From Streptococcus pseudopneumoniae ATCC BAA-960 = CCUG 49455 (GTDB lineage: Bacteria > Bacillota > Bacilli > Lactobacillales > Streptococcaceae), in NCBI RefSeq assembly GCF_002087075.1, contig NZ_MWSM01000027.1, forward strand, positions 3,134 to 67,133: a stretch of DNA of 64,000 nucleotides, given 5' to 3'. A model generated the notes under the pieces. It was given only the letters and a program-made list of their open reading frames with translations, searched no databases and had not been told where the DNA came from. Position 1 is the first letter of the stretch. Every line of letters starts with the position of its first letter. Below, in pieces: positions 45,733-52,902 of this stretch. Made by a program: the position numbers and the translations under genes.

Positions 45733-46842
45733 ATGTTTCGTAGAAATAAATTATTTTTTTGGACCACAGAAATTTTACTCTTAACAATCATATTTTACCT
45801 ATGGAGACAGATGGGGTCTTTGATTAACCCTTTTGTTAGCGTGCTTAATACAATTATGATTCCATTTTTATTAGGGGGGGTTCTTTATTATTTGACAAAC
45901 CCTATTGTTACTTTCTTAAATAAAGTCTGTAAACTCAATCGTTTGCTTGGTATTTTAATTACCTTGTGTGCTTTGGTCTGGGGAATGGTCGTAGGTGTTG
46001 TCTATCTTTTACCTATTTTGATTAATCAGTTATCTAGTTTGATTATATCTAGTCAAACTATTTATAGTCGAGTACAAGACTTAATCATAGACTTATCTAA
46101 TTATCCTGCGCTCCAGAATTTGGATGTAGAAGCTACAATTCAGCAGTTAAACTTATCCTATGTTGATATTCTTCAAAATATCCTAAATAGCGTATCAAAT
46201 AGTGTGGGGAGCGTCTTGTCAGCTCTTATCAGTACTGTTTTGATTTTGATTATGACTCCAGTTTTTTTGGTTTATTTCTTACTAGATGGACATAAATTCT
46301 TGCCCATGCTTGAAAGAACGATTCTAAAGAGGGATCGCTTGCATATTGCAGGCTTATTAAAGAATTTGAATGCGACGATTGCTCGCTATATTAGTGGAGT
46401 TTCGATTGACGCAATCATTATAGGTTGTTTGGCTTATATTGGCTATAGTATTATTGGTTTAAAATATGCTTTAGTTTTTGCTATTTTTTCTGGTGTAGCC
46501 AATTTAATTCCTTATGTGGGGCCAAGTATTGGTTTGATTCCTATGATTATTGCAAATATATTCACTGATCCCCATAGAATGCTGATTGCAGTGATTTATA
46601 TGCTTGTTGTTCAGCAGGTAGATGGCAATATCTTATATCCTCGAATCGTAGGAAGTGTTATGAAGGTTCATCCAATCACGATTTTAGTTTTACTTTTGTT
46701 GTCAAGCAATATCTATGGTGTAGTTGGAATGATTGTCGCAGTGCCAACCTATTCTATCTTAAAAGAAATTTCTAAGTTCTTATCCCGTTTGTATGAAAAT
46801 CATAAAATAATGAAAGAACGAGAAAGAGAATTAGCTAAGTAA
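45733..46842 (+). CDS. AI-2E family (PerM-like) membrane protein
   Basis: This 369-residue membrane protein of the AI-2E/PerM family has an N-terminal hairpin of two segments, a periplasmic-type coiled region at about 95-140, then five or six further segments. The family block PYVGPSIGLIPMI and the motif VGSVMKVHPITILVLLLL are intact. Family members are proposed to export small molecules or ions; autoinducer-2 export is shown for only one member, so the substrate here is unknown. The start follows GGGAGG, and the extended -10 TGGTAAAAT lies just upstream. Confidence 0.88.
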   Translation: MFRRNKLFFWTTEILLLTIIFYLWRQMGSLINPFVSVLNTIMIPFLLGGVLYYLTNPIVTFLNKVCKLNRLLGILITLCALVWGMVVGVVYLLPILINQLSSLIISSQTIYSRVQDLIIDLSNYPALQNLDVEATIQQLNLSYVDILQNILNSVSNSVGSVLSALISTVLILIMTPVFLVYFLLDGHKFLPMLERTILKRDRLHIAGLLKNLNATIARYISGVSIDAIIIGCLAYIGYSIIGLKYALVFAIFSGVANLIPYVGPSIGLIPMIIANIFTDPHRMLIAVIYMLVVQQVDGNILYPRIVGSVMKVHPITILVLLLLSSNIYGVVGMIVAVPTYSILKEISKFLSRLYENHKIMKERERELAK

Positions 46843-46866
46843 AAGTCAGGAGAACCCTGATTTTTC
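46842..46866 (+). terminator. Terminator of the AI-2E family gene
   Basis: AAAGTCAGG pairs with CCTGATTTT (46856-46864) around a 5-nt loop, with a T-run. Confidence 0.8.
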
Positions 46867-46969
46867 TTTACTAGAAGTGGCCTTTAGATTAGAAGATTGA
46901 AAATAAGTTAAAGTCCTAAACTAATTTTCACAGCTAAAAATAGTAGAAGTTAATCTGGTAAAAATCGAA

Positions 46970-47012
46970 AAAACCAGTGGAATTCCGTGTCAGGGTAAGT
47001 TCCACTGGTTTT
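46970..47012 (-). terminator. 13-bp perfect inverted repeat, minus-strand terminator candidate
   Basis: AAAACCAGTGGAA (46970-46982) pairs perfectly with TTCCACTGGTTTT (47000-47012) around a 17-nt loop. On the minus strand the stem is followed by TTTCGATTTTT, so it would terminate leftward transcripts. No minus-strand gene lies immediately to its right except the distant tRNA-Ser, so a small RNA or a remnant is possible. Confidence 0.5.
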
Positions 47013-47044
47013 CATAGTCTATTAAAGTTCGAATGAAACCTATT

Positions 47045-47151
47045 TATAGTAGATTGAAACTAGAATAGTACACCTCTAATTCTAAAACATTGTTAGAAAT
47101 CGATTTGACTGTCCTGATCTATTCGTCCTATTCTTATTTCATTTTACTATA
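47045..47151. repeat. RUP element (107 bp)
   Basis: The element runs from TATAGTAGATTG to TTTTACTATA and is exactly 107 bp, the standard RUP length. The ends are inverted repeats carrying TA at their outermost positions. RUP is a non-autonomous pneumococcal insertion related to IS630-Spn1 (established knowledge). I see no gene in 46867-47044 or 47152-47442. Confidence 0.9.
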
Positions 47152-47442
47152 TTTTGGTGCAATAAGTGAAAAGTAGTCCGAATAATATAAGGATTGATTT
47201 TATTGTTTTTAAACTCAAATGAATTGAAACAAAGAGAGTAGGAAAATTCTCATCTGAAAGTATTTTAGAATAATTCTCTTCGTGAATTTCTTCAAAACAG
47301 ATAGCTTCATCTTAGGTATGTGTTAATTGGATTTCGTAAGTTCTATTCATAATCGTAAAGTTATGCACTGAGAAAGTTGTAGTTAGTCTCCCAGTTTGCT
47401 AAATTTCTCGAATAGTATCTTTTTTAGGTATGTGATTTCTTT

Positions 47443-47471
47443 TTGCATTTTTGTGTTAGATAAGGTATAAT
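47443..47471 (+). promoter_or_regulatory. ssrA promoter
   Basis: TTGCAT (47443-47448) and a perfect TATAAT (47466-47471) are 17 nt apart, about 16 nt before the mature 5' end of tmRNA. Confidence 0.85.
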
Positions 47472-47487
47472 AGTTTTATTGTCTTTT

Positions 47488-47832
47488 GGGGTCGTTACGG
47501 ATTCGACAGGCATTATGAGGCATATTTTGCGACTCGTGTGGCGACGTAAACGCTCAGTTAAATATAACTGCAAAAAATAACACTTCTTACGCTCTAGCTG
47601 CCTAAAAACCAGCAGGCGTGACCCGATTTGGATTGCTCGTGTTCAATGACAGGTCTTATTATTAGCGAGATACGATTAAGCCTTGTCTAGCGGCTTGATA
47701 AGAGATTGATAGACTCGCAGTTTCTAGACTTGAGTTATGTGTCGAGGGGCTGTTAAAATAATACATAACCTATGGTTGTAGACAAATATGTTGGCAGGTG
47801 TTTGGACGTGGGTTCGACTCCCACCGGCTCCA
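47488..47832 (+). ncRNA. ssrA: tmRNA
   Basis: Transfer-messenger RNA rescues stalled ribosomes and tags the incomplete protein for degradation. The 5' end GGGGTCGTTACGGATTCGACAG and the 3' end GTGGGTTCGACTCCCACCGGCTCCA form the tRNA-like domain. The tag frame at 47570-47605 encodes AKNNTSYALAA followed by TAA, the streptococcal tag. The intervening sequence supplies the pseudoknots. The mature ends are estimated from pairing of GGGGTCG with CGGCTCC. Confidence 0.97.
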
Positions 47833-47833
47833 T

Positions 47834-47909
47834 TATTCCTTTGCATTCCTTGGTAAAACGTTGTTAAATCAACGTTTTTTATTTTTATCTTTGGTATTCC
47901 TTTGCATTC
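47834..47909. repeat. 15-bp direct repeat next to the ssrA 3' end
   Basis: TATTCCTTTGCATTC occurs at 47834-47848, directly after tmRNA, and again at 47895-47909. The ssrA 3' end is a common integration site, so these may be leftovers of an attachment site. Confidence 0.45.
47855..47886 (+). terminator. ssrA terminator
   Basis: AAAACGTTG (47855-47863) pairs with CAACGTTTT (47870-47878), followed by TTATTTTT. Confidence 0.9.
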
Positions 47910-48006
47910 TTTTGCTAAAAAGGGAGTCACAAACAGACCCTATTTTAAAAAAGGATAGAAAAAAGGATACAACATTTGTCGCATCCTAAAAATAATCTTT
48001 TTTCCA

Positions 48007-48094
48007 CGGAAGACATGGGATTCGAACCCATGCACGCTATTACACGCCTACCGCGTTTCCAACACGGCCTCTTAAGCCTCTTGAGTAATCTTCC
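48007..48094 (-). tRNA. tRNA-Ser (GGA)
   Basis: This 88-nt class II tRNA lies on the minus strand. The acceptor GGAAGAT pairs with GTCTTCC, and the discriminator is G. The anticodon loop TTGGAAA carries GGA (48060-48058). A long variable arm and the T-arm ATGGGTTCGAATCCCAT are present. CCA is not encoded. Confidence 0.96.
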
Positions 48095-48109
48095 AATACT
48101 TACTTAAAT

Positions 48110-48138
48110 AGTCTACCATAAAGGTCCTTATCTTGCAA
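48110..48138 (-). promoter_or_regulatory. tRNA-Ser promoter
   Basis: On the minus strand TTGCAA (48138-48133), a 17-nt spacer and TAGACT (48115-48110) with an extended TGG. Confidence 0.75.
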
Positions 48139-48195
48139 TAAAAATTCTGTAAATAAGAAAAATGACAGAATTTGAAGGAAAATGATAAAAAGCGC

Positions 48196-48223
48196 TTGAC
48201 TTTGAAAAAAAGTATGATAGAAT
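48196..48223 (+). promoter_or_regulatory. fru operon promoter
   Basis: TTGACT (48196-48201) and TAGAAT (48218-48223) are 16 nt apart, with an extended TGA. The cre site lies just downstream. Confidence 0.82.
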
Positions 48224-48229
48224 GAATGG

Positions 48230-48243
48230 TGTAAACGATAACA
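48230..48243 (+). promoter_or_regulatory. cre site (CcpA) of the fru operon
   Basis: TGTAAACGATAACA matches the cre consensus TGWAANCGNTNWCA at every position. It covers the predicted transcription start, so CcpA should repress fruRKA when glucose is present. Confidence 0.88.
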
Positions 48244-48255
48244 GGAGGTGATTCA

Positions 48256-48996
48256 GTGTTAAAAACAGAGCGTAAGCAACTGATTTTAGAGGAGTTAAAT
48301 CAACATCATGTAGTTGCTCTTGAAAAATTAGTTAGTTTGCTAGAAACGTCAGAATCAACGGTTCGAAGAGACTTGGATGAGTTGGAAGCGGAAAACAAGC
48401 TTCGTCGTGTGCATGGTGGAGCAGAACTCCCCCACTCCTTACAGGAAGAAGAAACCATTCAAGAAAAATCTGTCAAAAACCTTCAAGAAAAGAAGTTGCT
48501 GGCTCAGAAAGCAGCCTCTCTCATTAAAGAAAAAGATGTCATCTTTATCGATGCTGGAACAACAACTGCTTTTTTGATTCATGAATTGGTCAATAAGAAT
48601 GTTACAGTTGTGACCAACTCCATTCACCATGCCGCTCAGTTGGTTGAAAAGCAGATTCCAATTGTCATGGTTGGAGGAAACGTCAAGACGGCGACAGATG
48701 CTAGTATCGGGGGCGTTGCTCTTAACCAGATTAACCAATTGCACTTTGACCGTGCCTTTATCGGAATGAATGGTGTTGACGATGGCTATTATACGACTCC
48801 TGATATGGAGGAGGGAGCTGTGAAAAGAGCTATTTTGGAGAATGCCAAGCAGACCTACGTCTTGGTGGATTCGTCAAAAATTGGACAAACTTGCTTTGCC
48901 AAGGTAGCACCGCTCAAACGAGCTATCGTTATCACAAGTCAAGGGCATGAGCTTTTGCAGGCTATTAAGGAAAAAACGGAGGTAATAGAAGTATGA
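48256..48996 (+). CDS. fruR: DeoR-family fructose operon repressor
   Basis: This 246-residue DNA-binding regulator has an N-terminal DeoR helix-turn-helix (LEKLVSLLETSESTVRRDL, with RRVHGGAEL after it). A sugar-phosphate sensing domain follows (IFIDAGTTTAFLIHEL, VTNSIHHA). Fructose 1-phosphate is the expected inducer, by analogy and from the neighbouring fruK and fruA. The start is GTG with AGGAGGTGA upstream. It is the first gene of fruRKA and overlaps fruK as ATGA. Confidence 0.94.
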   Translation: MLKTERKQLILEELNQHHVVALEKLVSLLETSESTVRRDLDELEAENKLRRVHGGAELPHSLQEEETIQEKSVKNLQEKKLLAQKAASLIKEKDVIFIDAGTTTAFLIHELVNKNVTVVTNSIHHAAQLVEKQIPIVMVGGNVKTATDASIGGVALNQINQLHFDRAFIGMNGVDDGYYTTPDMEEGAVKRAILENAKQTYVLVDSSKIGQTCFAKVAPLKRAIVITSQGHELLQAIKEKTEVIEV

Positions 48997-49904
48997 TTTA
49001 TACAGTCACACTCAATCCATCTATTGACTATATTGTGCGTTTGGACCAAGTTCAAGTCGGTAGTGTCAATCGTATGGACAGTGATGATAAGTTTGCTGGT
49101 GGGAAAGGAATCAATGTTAGCCGTGTCTTGAAACGCTTGGATATTCCCAATACTGCGACTGGATTTATCGGTGGCTTTACTGGTAAATTTATCACAGATA
49201 CTTTGGCAGAGGAAAAAATTGAGACACGTTTTGTCCAAGTGGCAGAAGATACTCGTATCAATGTTAAGATAAAAGCAGACCAGGAAACAGAAATCAACGG
49301 AAGGGGTCCAACTGTTGAACCAGCTCAGCTAGAAGAATTGAAAGCTATTTTATCTAGCTTGACTGCAGAAGACACGGTTGTATTTGCGGGTTCAAGTGCT
49401 AAAAATATAGGCAATGTTATTTATAAGGATTTGATTGCCTTGACGCGCCAGACGGGTGCGCAAGTGGTTTGTGACTTTGAAGGTCAGACCTTGATTGATA
49501 GTTTGGACTACCAGCCACTTTTGGTCAAACCAAACAATCATGAACTTGGAGCGATTTTTGAGGTTAAACTCGAAAGTTTAGATGAAATTGAGAAATACGC
49601 TCGTGAGTTACTGGCTAAAGGTGCTCAAAACGTCATTATCTCTATGGCTGGTGACGGTGCTCTTCTTGTCACATCTGAGGGAGCTTACTTTGCTAAACCA
49701 ATCAAAGGGACAGTCAAAAATTCAGTCGGAGCTGGTGACTCTATGGTTGCCGGATTCACAGGTGAATTTGTCAAATCAAAAGACGCAGTAGAAGCCTTCA
49801 AATGGGGAGTGGCTTGTGGAACGGCAACCACCTTCTCAGATGATTTGGCAACAGCAGAATTTATTAAAGAAACATATGAAAAAGTTGAGGTAGAAAAACG
49901 ATGA
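48993..49904 (+). CDS. fruK: 1-phosphofructokinase
   Basis: This 303-residue PfkB-family kinase phosphorylates fructose 1-phosphate to fructose 1,6-bisphosphate. TLNPSIDYIVRLD and GGKGINVSRVLKRL form the N-terminal sugar site, and the C-terminal anion-hole/catalytic block is VGAGDSMVAGF. A tagatose-6-phosphate kinase is the main alternative, but the position between fruR and the fructose PTS decides it. The start overlaps fruR and the end overlaps fruA, both as ATGA. Confidence 0.95.
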   Translation: MIYTVTLNPSIDYIVRLDQVQVGSVNRMDSDDKFAGGKGINVSRVLKRLDIPNTATGFIGGFTGKFITDTLAEEKIETRFVQVAEDTRINVKIKADQETEINGRGPTVEPAQLEELKAILSSLTAEDTVVFAGSSAKNIGNVIYKDLIALTRQTGAQVVCDFEGQTLIDSLDYQPLLVKPNNHELGAIFEVKLESLDEIEKYARELLAKGAQNVIISMAGDGALLVTSEGAYFAKPIKGTVKNSVGAGDSMVAGFTGEFVKSKDAVEAFKWGVACGTATTFSDDLATAEFIKETYEKVEVEKR

Positions 49905-51853
49905 GAATTCAAGACCTATTGAGAAAAGATGTCATGTTGCTGGATTTGCAGGCAACTGAAAAAACAGCTGTCATTGAAGAGATGATTAAAAGCTTGACAG
50001 ACCACGGTTATGTGACAGATTTTGAAACTTTTAAAGAAGGCATTTTGGCGCGTGAAGCCTTGACTTCTACTGGTTTGGGTGACGGTATCGCAATGCCTCA
50101 CAGCAAAAACGCTGCTGTCAAAGAAGCGACAGTTCTATTTGCTAAGTCAAATAAGGGTGTTGATTATGAGAGCTTGGACGGACAACCAACAGACCTCTTC
50201 TTCATGATTGCGGCTCCAGAAGGTGCCAATGACACTCACTTGGCAGCCTTGGCAGAATTGTCTCAATACTTGATGAAAGACGGTTTTGCTGACAAACTTC
50301 GTCAAGCAACATCAGCTGATCAAGTCATCGAACTTTTTGACAAAGCTTCAGAAAAAACTGAGGAACCTGTTCAAGTACCTGCCAATAACTCTGGTGACTT
50401 TATCGTGGCTGTTACAGCTTGTACGACAGGTATTGCCCACACTTACATGGCCCAAGAAGCCCTTCAAAAAGTGGCTGCTGAAATGGGGGTTGGTATCAAG
50501 GTCGAAACCAACGGTGCCAGCGGTGTTGGGAACCAACTAACATCAGAGGACATCCGTAAGGCTAAAGCTGTTATCATCGCAGCAGACAAGGCAGTTGAAA
50601 TGGATCGTTTCGATGGCAAACCATTGATCAATCGTCCAGTTGCTGACGGTATCCGTAAAACAGAAGAGCTGATTAACTTGGCTCTTTCTGGGGATGCTGA
50701 AATCTACCGTGCCGCTAATGGTGCCAAAGCCGCAACAGCCTCTAACGAAAAACAAAGCCTTGGTGGTGCCTTCTACAAACACTTGATGAGTGGTGTATCT
50801 CAAATGTTGCCATTCGTTATTGGTGGTGGTATCATGATTGCCCTTGCCTTCTTGATTGACGGTGCTTTGGGCGTTCCAAATGAAAACCTTGGTAATCTTG
50901 GTTCCTACCATGAACTAGCTTCTATGTTCATGAAAATTGGTGGAGCTGCCTTTGGTTTGATGCTTCCAGTCTTTGCAGGTTATGTTGCCTATTCTATTGC
51001 TGAAAAACCAGGTTTGGTAGCTGGTTTCGTGGCTGGTGCTATTGCCAAAGAAGGGTTTGCCTTTGGTAAGATCCCTTATGCCGCAGGTGGTGAAGCAACT
51101 TCAACTCTTGCAGGTGTATCATCTGGTTTCCTAGGTGCCCTTGTGGGAGGATTTATCGCAGGTGCATTGGTTCTTGCTATCAAGAAATACGTTAAAGTTC
51201 CTCGTTCACTTGAAGGTGCTAAATCAATCCTTCTCTTGCCACTTCTTGGAACGATCTTGACTGGATTTGTCATGCTAGCTGTGAATATCCCGATGGCGGC
51301 AATCAACACTGCTATGAATGACTTCCTAGGCGGTCTTGGAGGCGGTTCAGCTGTCCTTCTTGGTATCGTCCTTGGTGGAATGATGGCTGTTGACATGGGT
51401 GGACCAGTTAACAAAGCGGCTTATGTCTTTGGTACAGGTACGCTTGCAGCGACTGTTTCTTCAGGTGGTTCTGTAGCCATGGCAGCAGTTATGGCTGGAG
51501 GAATGGTGCCACCACTTGCAATCTTTGTCGCAACGCTTCTTTTCAAAGATAAATTTACCAAGGAAGAACGCAACTCTGGTTTGACGAATATCATCATGGG
51601 CTTGTCATTTATCACTGAGGGAGCGATTCCGTTTGGTGCAGCTGACCCAGCTCGTGCGATTCCAAGTTTCATTCTTGGTTCAGCAGTAGCAGGAGGTCTC
51701 GTTGGTCTTACTGGTATCAAACTCATGGCGCCACACGGAGGAATCTTCGTTATTGCCCTTACTTCAAATGCCCTCCTTTACCTCGTTGCTGTCTTGGTAG
51801 GAGCAATCGTAAGTGGTGTGGTTTATGGTTACCTACGCAAACCACAAGCATAA
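49901..51853 (+). CDS. fruA: PTS fructose transporter subunit IIABC
   Basis: This 650-residue membrane permease imports and phosphorylates fructose to fructose 1-phosphate. It has three domains in order: EIIA (about 1-150, phospho-His67 in AMPHSKN), EIIB (about 168-270, phospho-Cys174 in TACTTGIAHT) and EIIC (about 290-645, some eight to ten membrane segments). Phosphate passes from HPr to His67, to Cys174, to sugar (family knowledge). It ends the fru operon, with a terminator 17 nt later. Confidence 0.96.
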   Translation: MRIQDLLRKDVMLLDLQATEKTAVIEEMIKSLTDHGYVTDFETFKEGILAREALTSTGLGDGIAMPHSKNAAVKEATVLFAKSNKGVDYESLDGQPTDLFFMIAAPEGANDTHLAALAELSQYLMKDGFADKLRQATSADQVIELFDKASEKTEEPVQVPANNSGDFIVAVTACTTGIAHTYMAQEALQKVAAEMGVGIKVETNGASGVGNQLTSEDIRKAKAVIIAADKAVEMDRFDGKPLINRPVADGIRKTEELINLALSGDAEIYRAANGAKAATASNEKQSLGGAFYKHLMSGVSQMLPFVIGGGIMIALAFLIDGALGVPNENLGNLGSYHELASMFMKIGGAAFGLMLPVFAGYVAYSIAEKPGLVAGFVAGAIAKEGFAFGKIPYAAGGEATSTLAGVSSGFLGALVGGFIAGALVLAIKKYVKVPRSLEGAKSILLLPLLGTILTGFVMLAVNIPMAAINTAMNDFLGGLGGGSAVLLGIVLGGMMAVDMGGPVNKAAYVFGTGTLAATVSSGGSVAMAAVMAGGMVPPLAIFVATLLFKDKFTKEERNSGLTNIIMGLSFITEGAIPFGAADPARAIPSFILGSAVAGGLVGLTGIKLMAPHGGIFVIALTSNALLYLVAVLVGAIVSGVVYGYLRKPQA

Positions 51854-51870
51854 AAATTAGATAGAAAATA

Positions 51871-51903
51871 AAAAGATTGGACCGTTTGGTGCAGTCTTTT
51901 TTA
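51871..51903 (+). terminator. fruA terminator (repeat copy 1)
   Basis: AAAGATTG pairs with CAGTCTTT (one G-U), followed by six T. Positions 51873-51901 recur exactly at 52834-52862. Confidence 0.85.
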
Positions 51904-51909
51904 AAGAAT

Positions 51910-51938
51910 TTGACAAACAAGTTTTTGAATGATATTCT
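51910..51938 (+). promoter_or_regulatory. Promoter of the membrane protein gene at 51985
   Basis: Consensus TTGACA (51910-51915), 17 nt, then TATTCT (51933-51938) with an extended TGA. Confidence 0.78.
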
Positions 51939-51984
51939 AAAATAAAACTCATAGAAATGAAAAAACATAATGAGAGTATTTTAA

Positions 51985-52764
51985 ATGAATATAATTGAAT
52001 TTATTCTGGATTTGGATTGGAAGAAGATAGTAGAATCAATTTTATCAGCTCTATTAGCTTCTGGAATAATCGGTGGTTTTGGTTACTTAGTGACGAAAAA
52101 AATTACAAGAGATTTTCGTATTGCAGAAGAAATGAAATCGTATGGATTTAAAGGTGTAGTGGCAAAGAAAAAGCATTCGACTAGAGAGATTAAAAAGTTA
52201 TGTAAAAATACTAAAAGATTGGATTTACTTTTTATATCAGGTATTGATTTTTTTTCGGAAAATAGAACTGTATTAGAGAATGCTATGAATAATGGAATGA
52301 AAATTCGTTTTTTGTGTTCTCAGATCTATACCAATTTTTTATCAGATTTAGAGAAACTTGAGGATAAAGAAGGGTTGCGAAAGTCTGACACAAATATTAG
52401 TATCGAAATTGAAGATGTGACTAAAAAATATAGTAAATATGTAGAAAGTGGACAAATGGAAATTCGCTATTATTCAACACAATATCGTTTGCCGTTTATG
52501 TTGGTTTATAAAAAAAAGAAAAATATGAAGATGACAAAGGCTTTTTTAAGAGTTACTCTGCCTCCATATAATTGGGAGACCAATTTTGTGTTGATAGGTG
52601 AACGTAAAACTACTAAAAAAGATGACTTTTTTAAAACTAATAATGATGAAATAGATTTCATTTCTATGATGGAAAAACATTTCGATTGTGTTTGGGAAGT
52701 TGCGGATAGGGAAATAGATAGAAAACAAGAAATAAAAAATACAAATTTCGAAGTGAAATCTTAA
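51985..52764 (+). CDS. Membrane-anchored protein of unknown function
   Basis: This 259-residue protein is not assigned to a family with confidence. One membrane segment (about 16-38, ILSALLASGIIGGFGYLV) is followed by a cytoplasmic Lys/Glu-rich domain. Within it, LDLLFISGIDFFSENRTVLENAMNNG, split by KIRFLCS, has the look of phospholipase-D-like sensor domains (a strand, an FF-turn, then a helix and strand), but no HKD motif is present. It is more AT-rich than its neighbours and carries its own promoter. Exact 29-bp copies of a terminator flank it. This suggests an acquired cassette; a defence or signalling role is only a guess. Confidence 0.7.
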   Translation: MNIIEFILDLDWKKIVESILSALLASGIIGGFGYLVTKKITRDFRIAEEMKSYGFKGVVAKKKHSTREIKKLCKNTKRLDLLFISGIDFFSENRTVLENAMNNGMKIRFLCSQIYTNFLSDLEKLEDKEGLRKSDTNISIEIEDVTKKYSKYVESGQMEIRYYSTQYRLPFMLVYKKKKNMKMTKAFLRVTLPPYNWETNFVLIGERKTTKKDDFFKTNNDEIDFISMMEKHFDCVWEVADREIDRKQEIKNTNFEVKS

Positions 52765-52833
52765 AAATCTAAACTTTGAGACTTTGCTTATTTAAATATA
52801 ATAACAATTACTTTGAATATAATCATGATAAAG

Positions 52834-52864
52834 AAGATTGGACCGTTTGGTGCAGTCTTTTTCT
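52834..52864 (+). terminator. Terminator (repeat copy 2) before ftsK
   Basis: The same hairpin as at 51871 with five T. It ends the transcript of the gene at 51985. Confidence 0.85.
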
Positions 52865-52887
52865 CTTTTCGAAATGCCTGTGAAATA

Positions 52888-52896
52888 TGGTATAAT
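52888..52896 (+). promoter_or_regulatory. ftsK promoter, predicted leaderless
   Basis: The extended -10 TGGTATAAT (hexamer 52891-52896) ends 6 nt (AGAAAA) before the ATG at 52903. Confidence 0.7.
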
Positions 52897-52902
52897 AGAA
52901 AA

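Noticed and set aside
47045-47151. Insertion-sequence remnant with transposase
   Set aside because: It is exactly 107 bp with no coding capacity, so it is a RUP rather than a full insertion sequence.
47724-47989. Open frames overlapping tmRNA and its flank
   Set aside because: They overlap the ssrA RNA gene on either strand and lack ribosome sites.
51985-52764. Active phospholipase D
   Set aside because: No HxKxxxxD motif is present; only a loose resemblance to the fold family.
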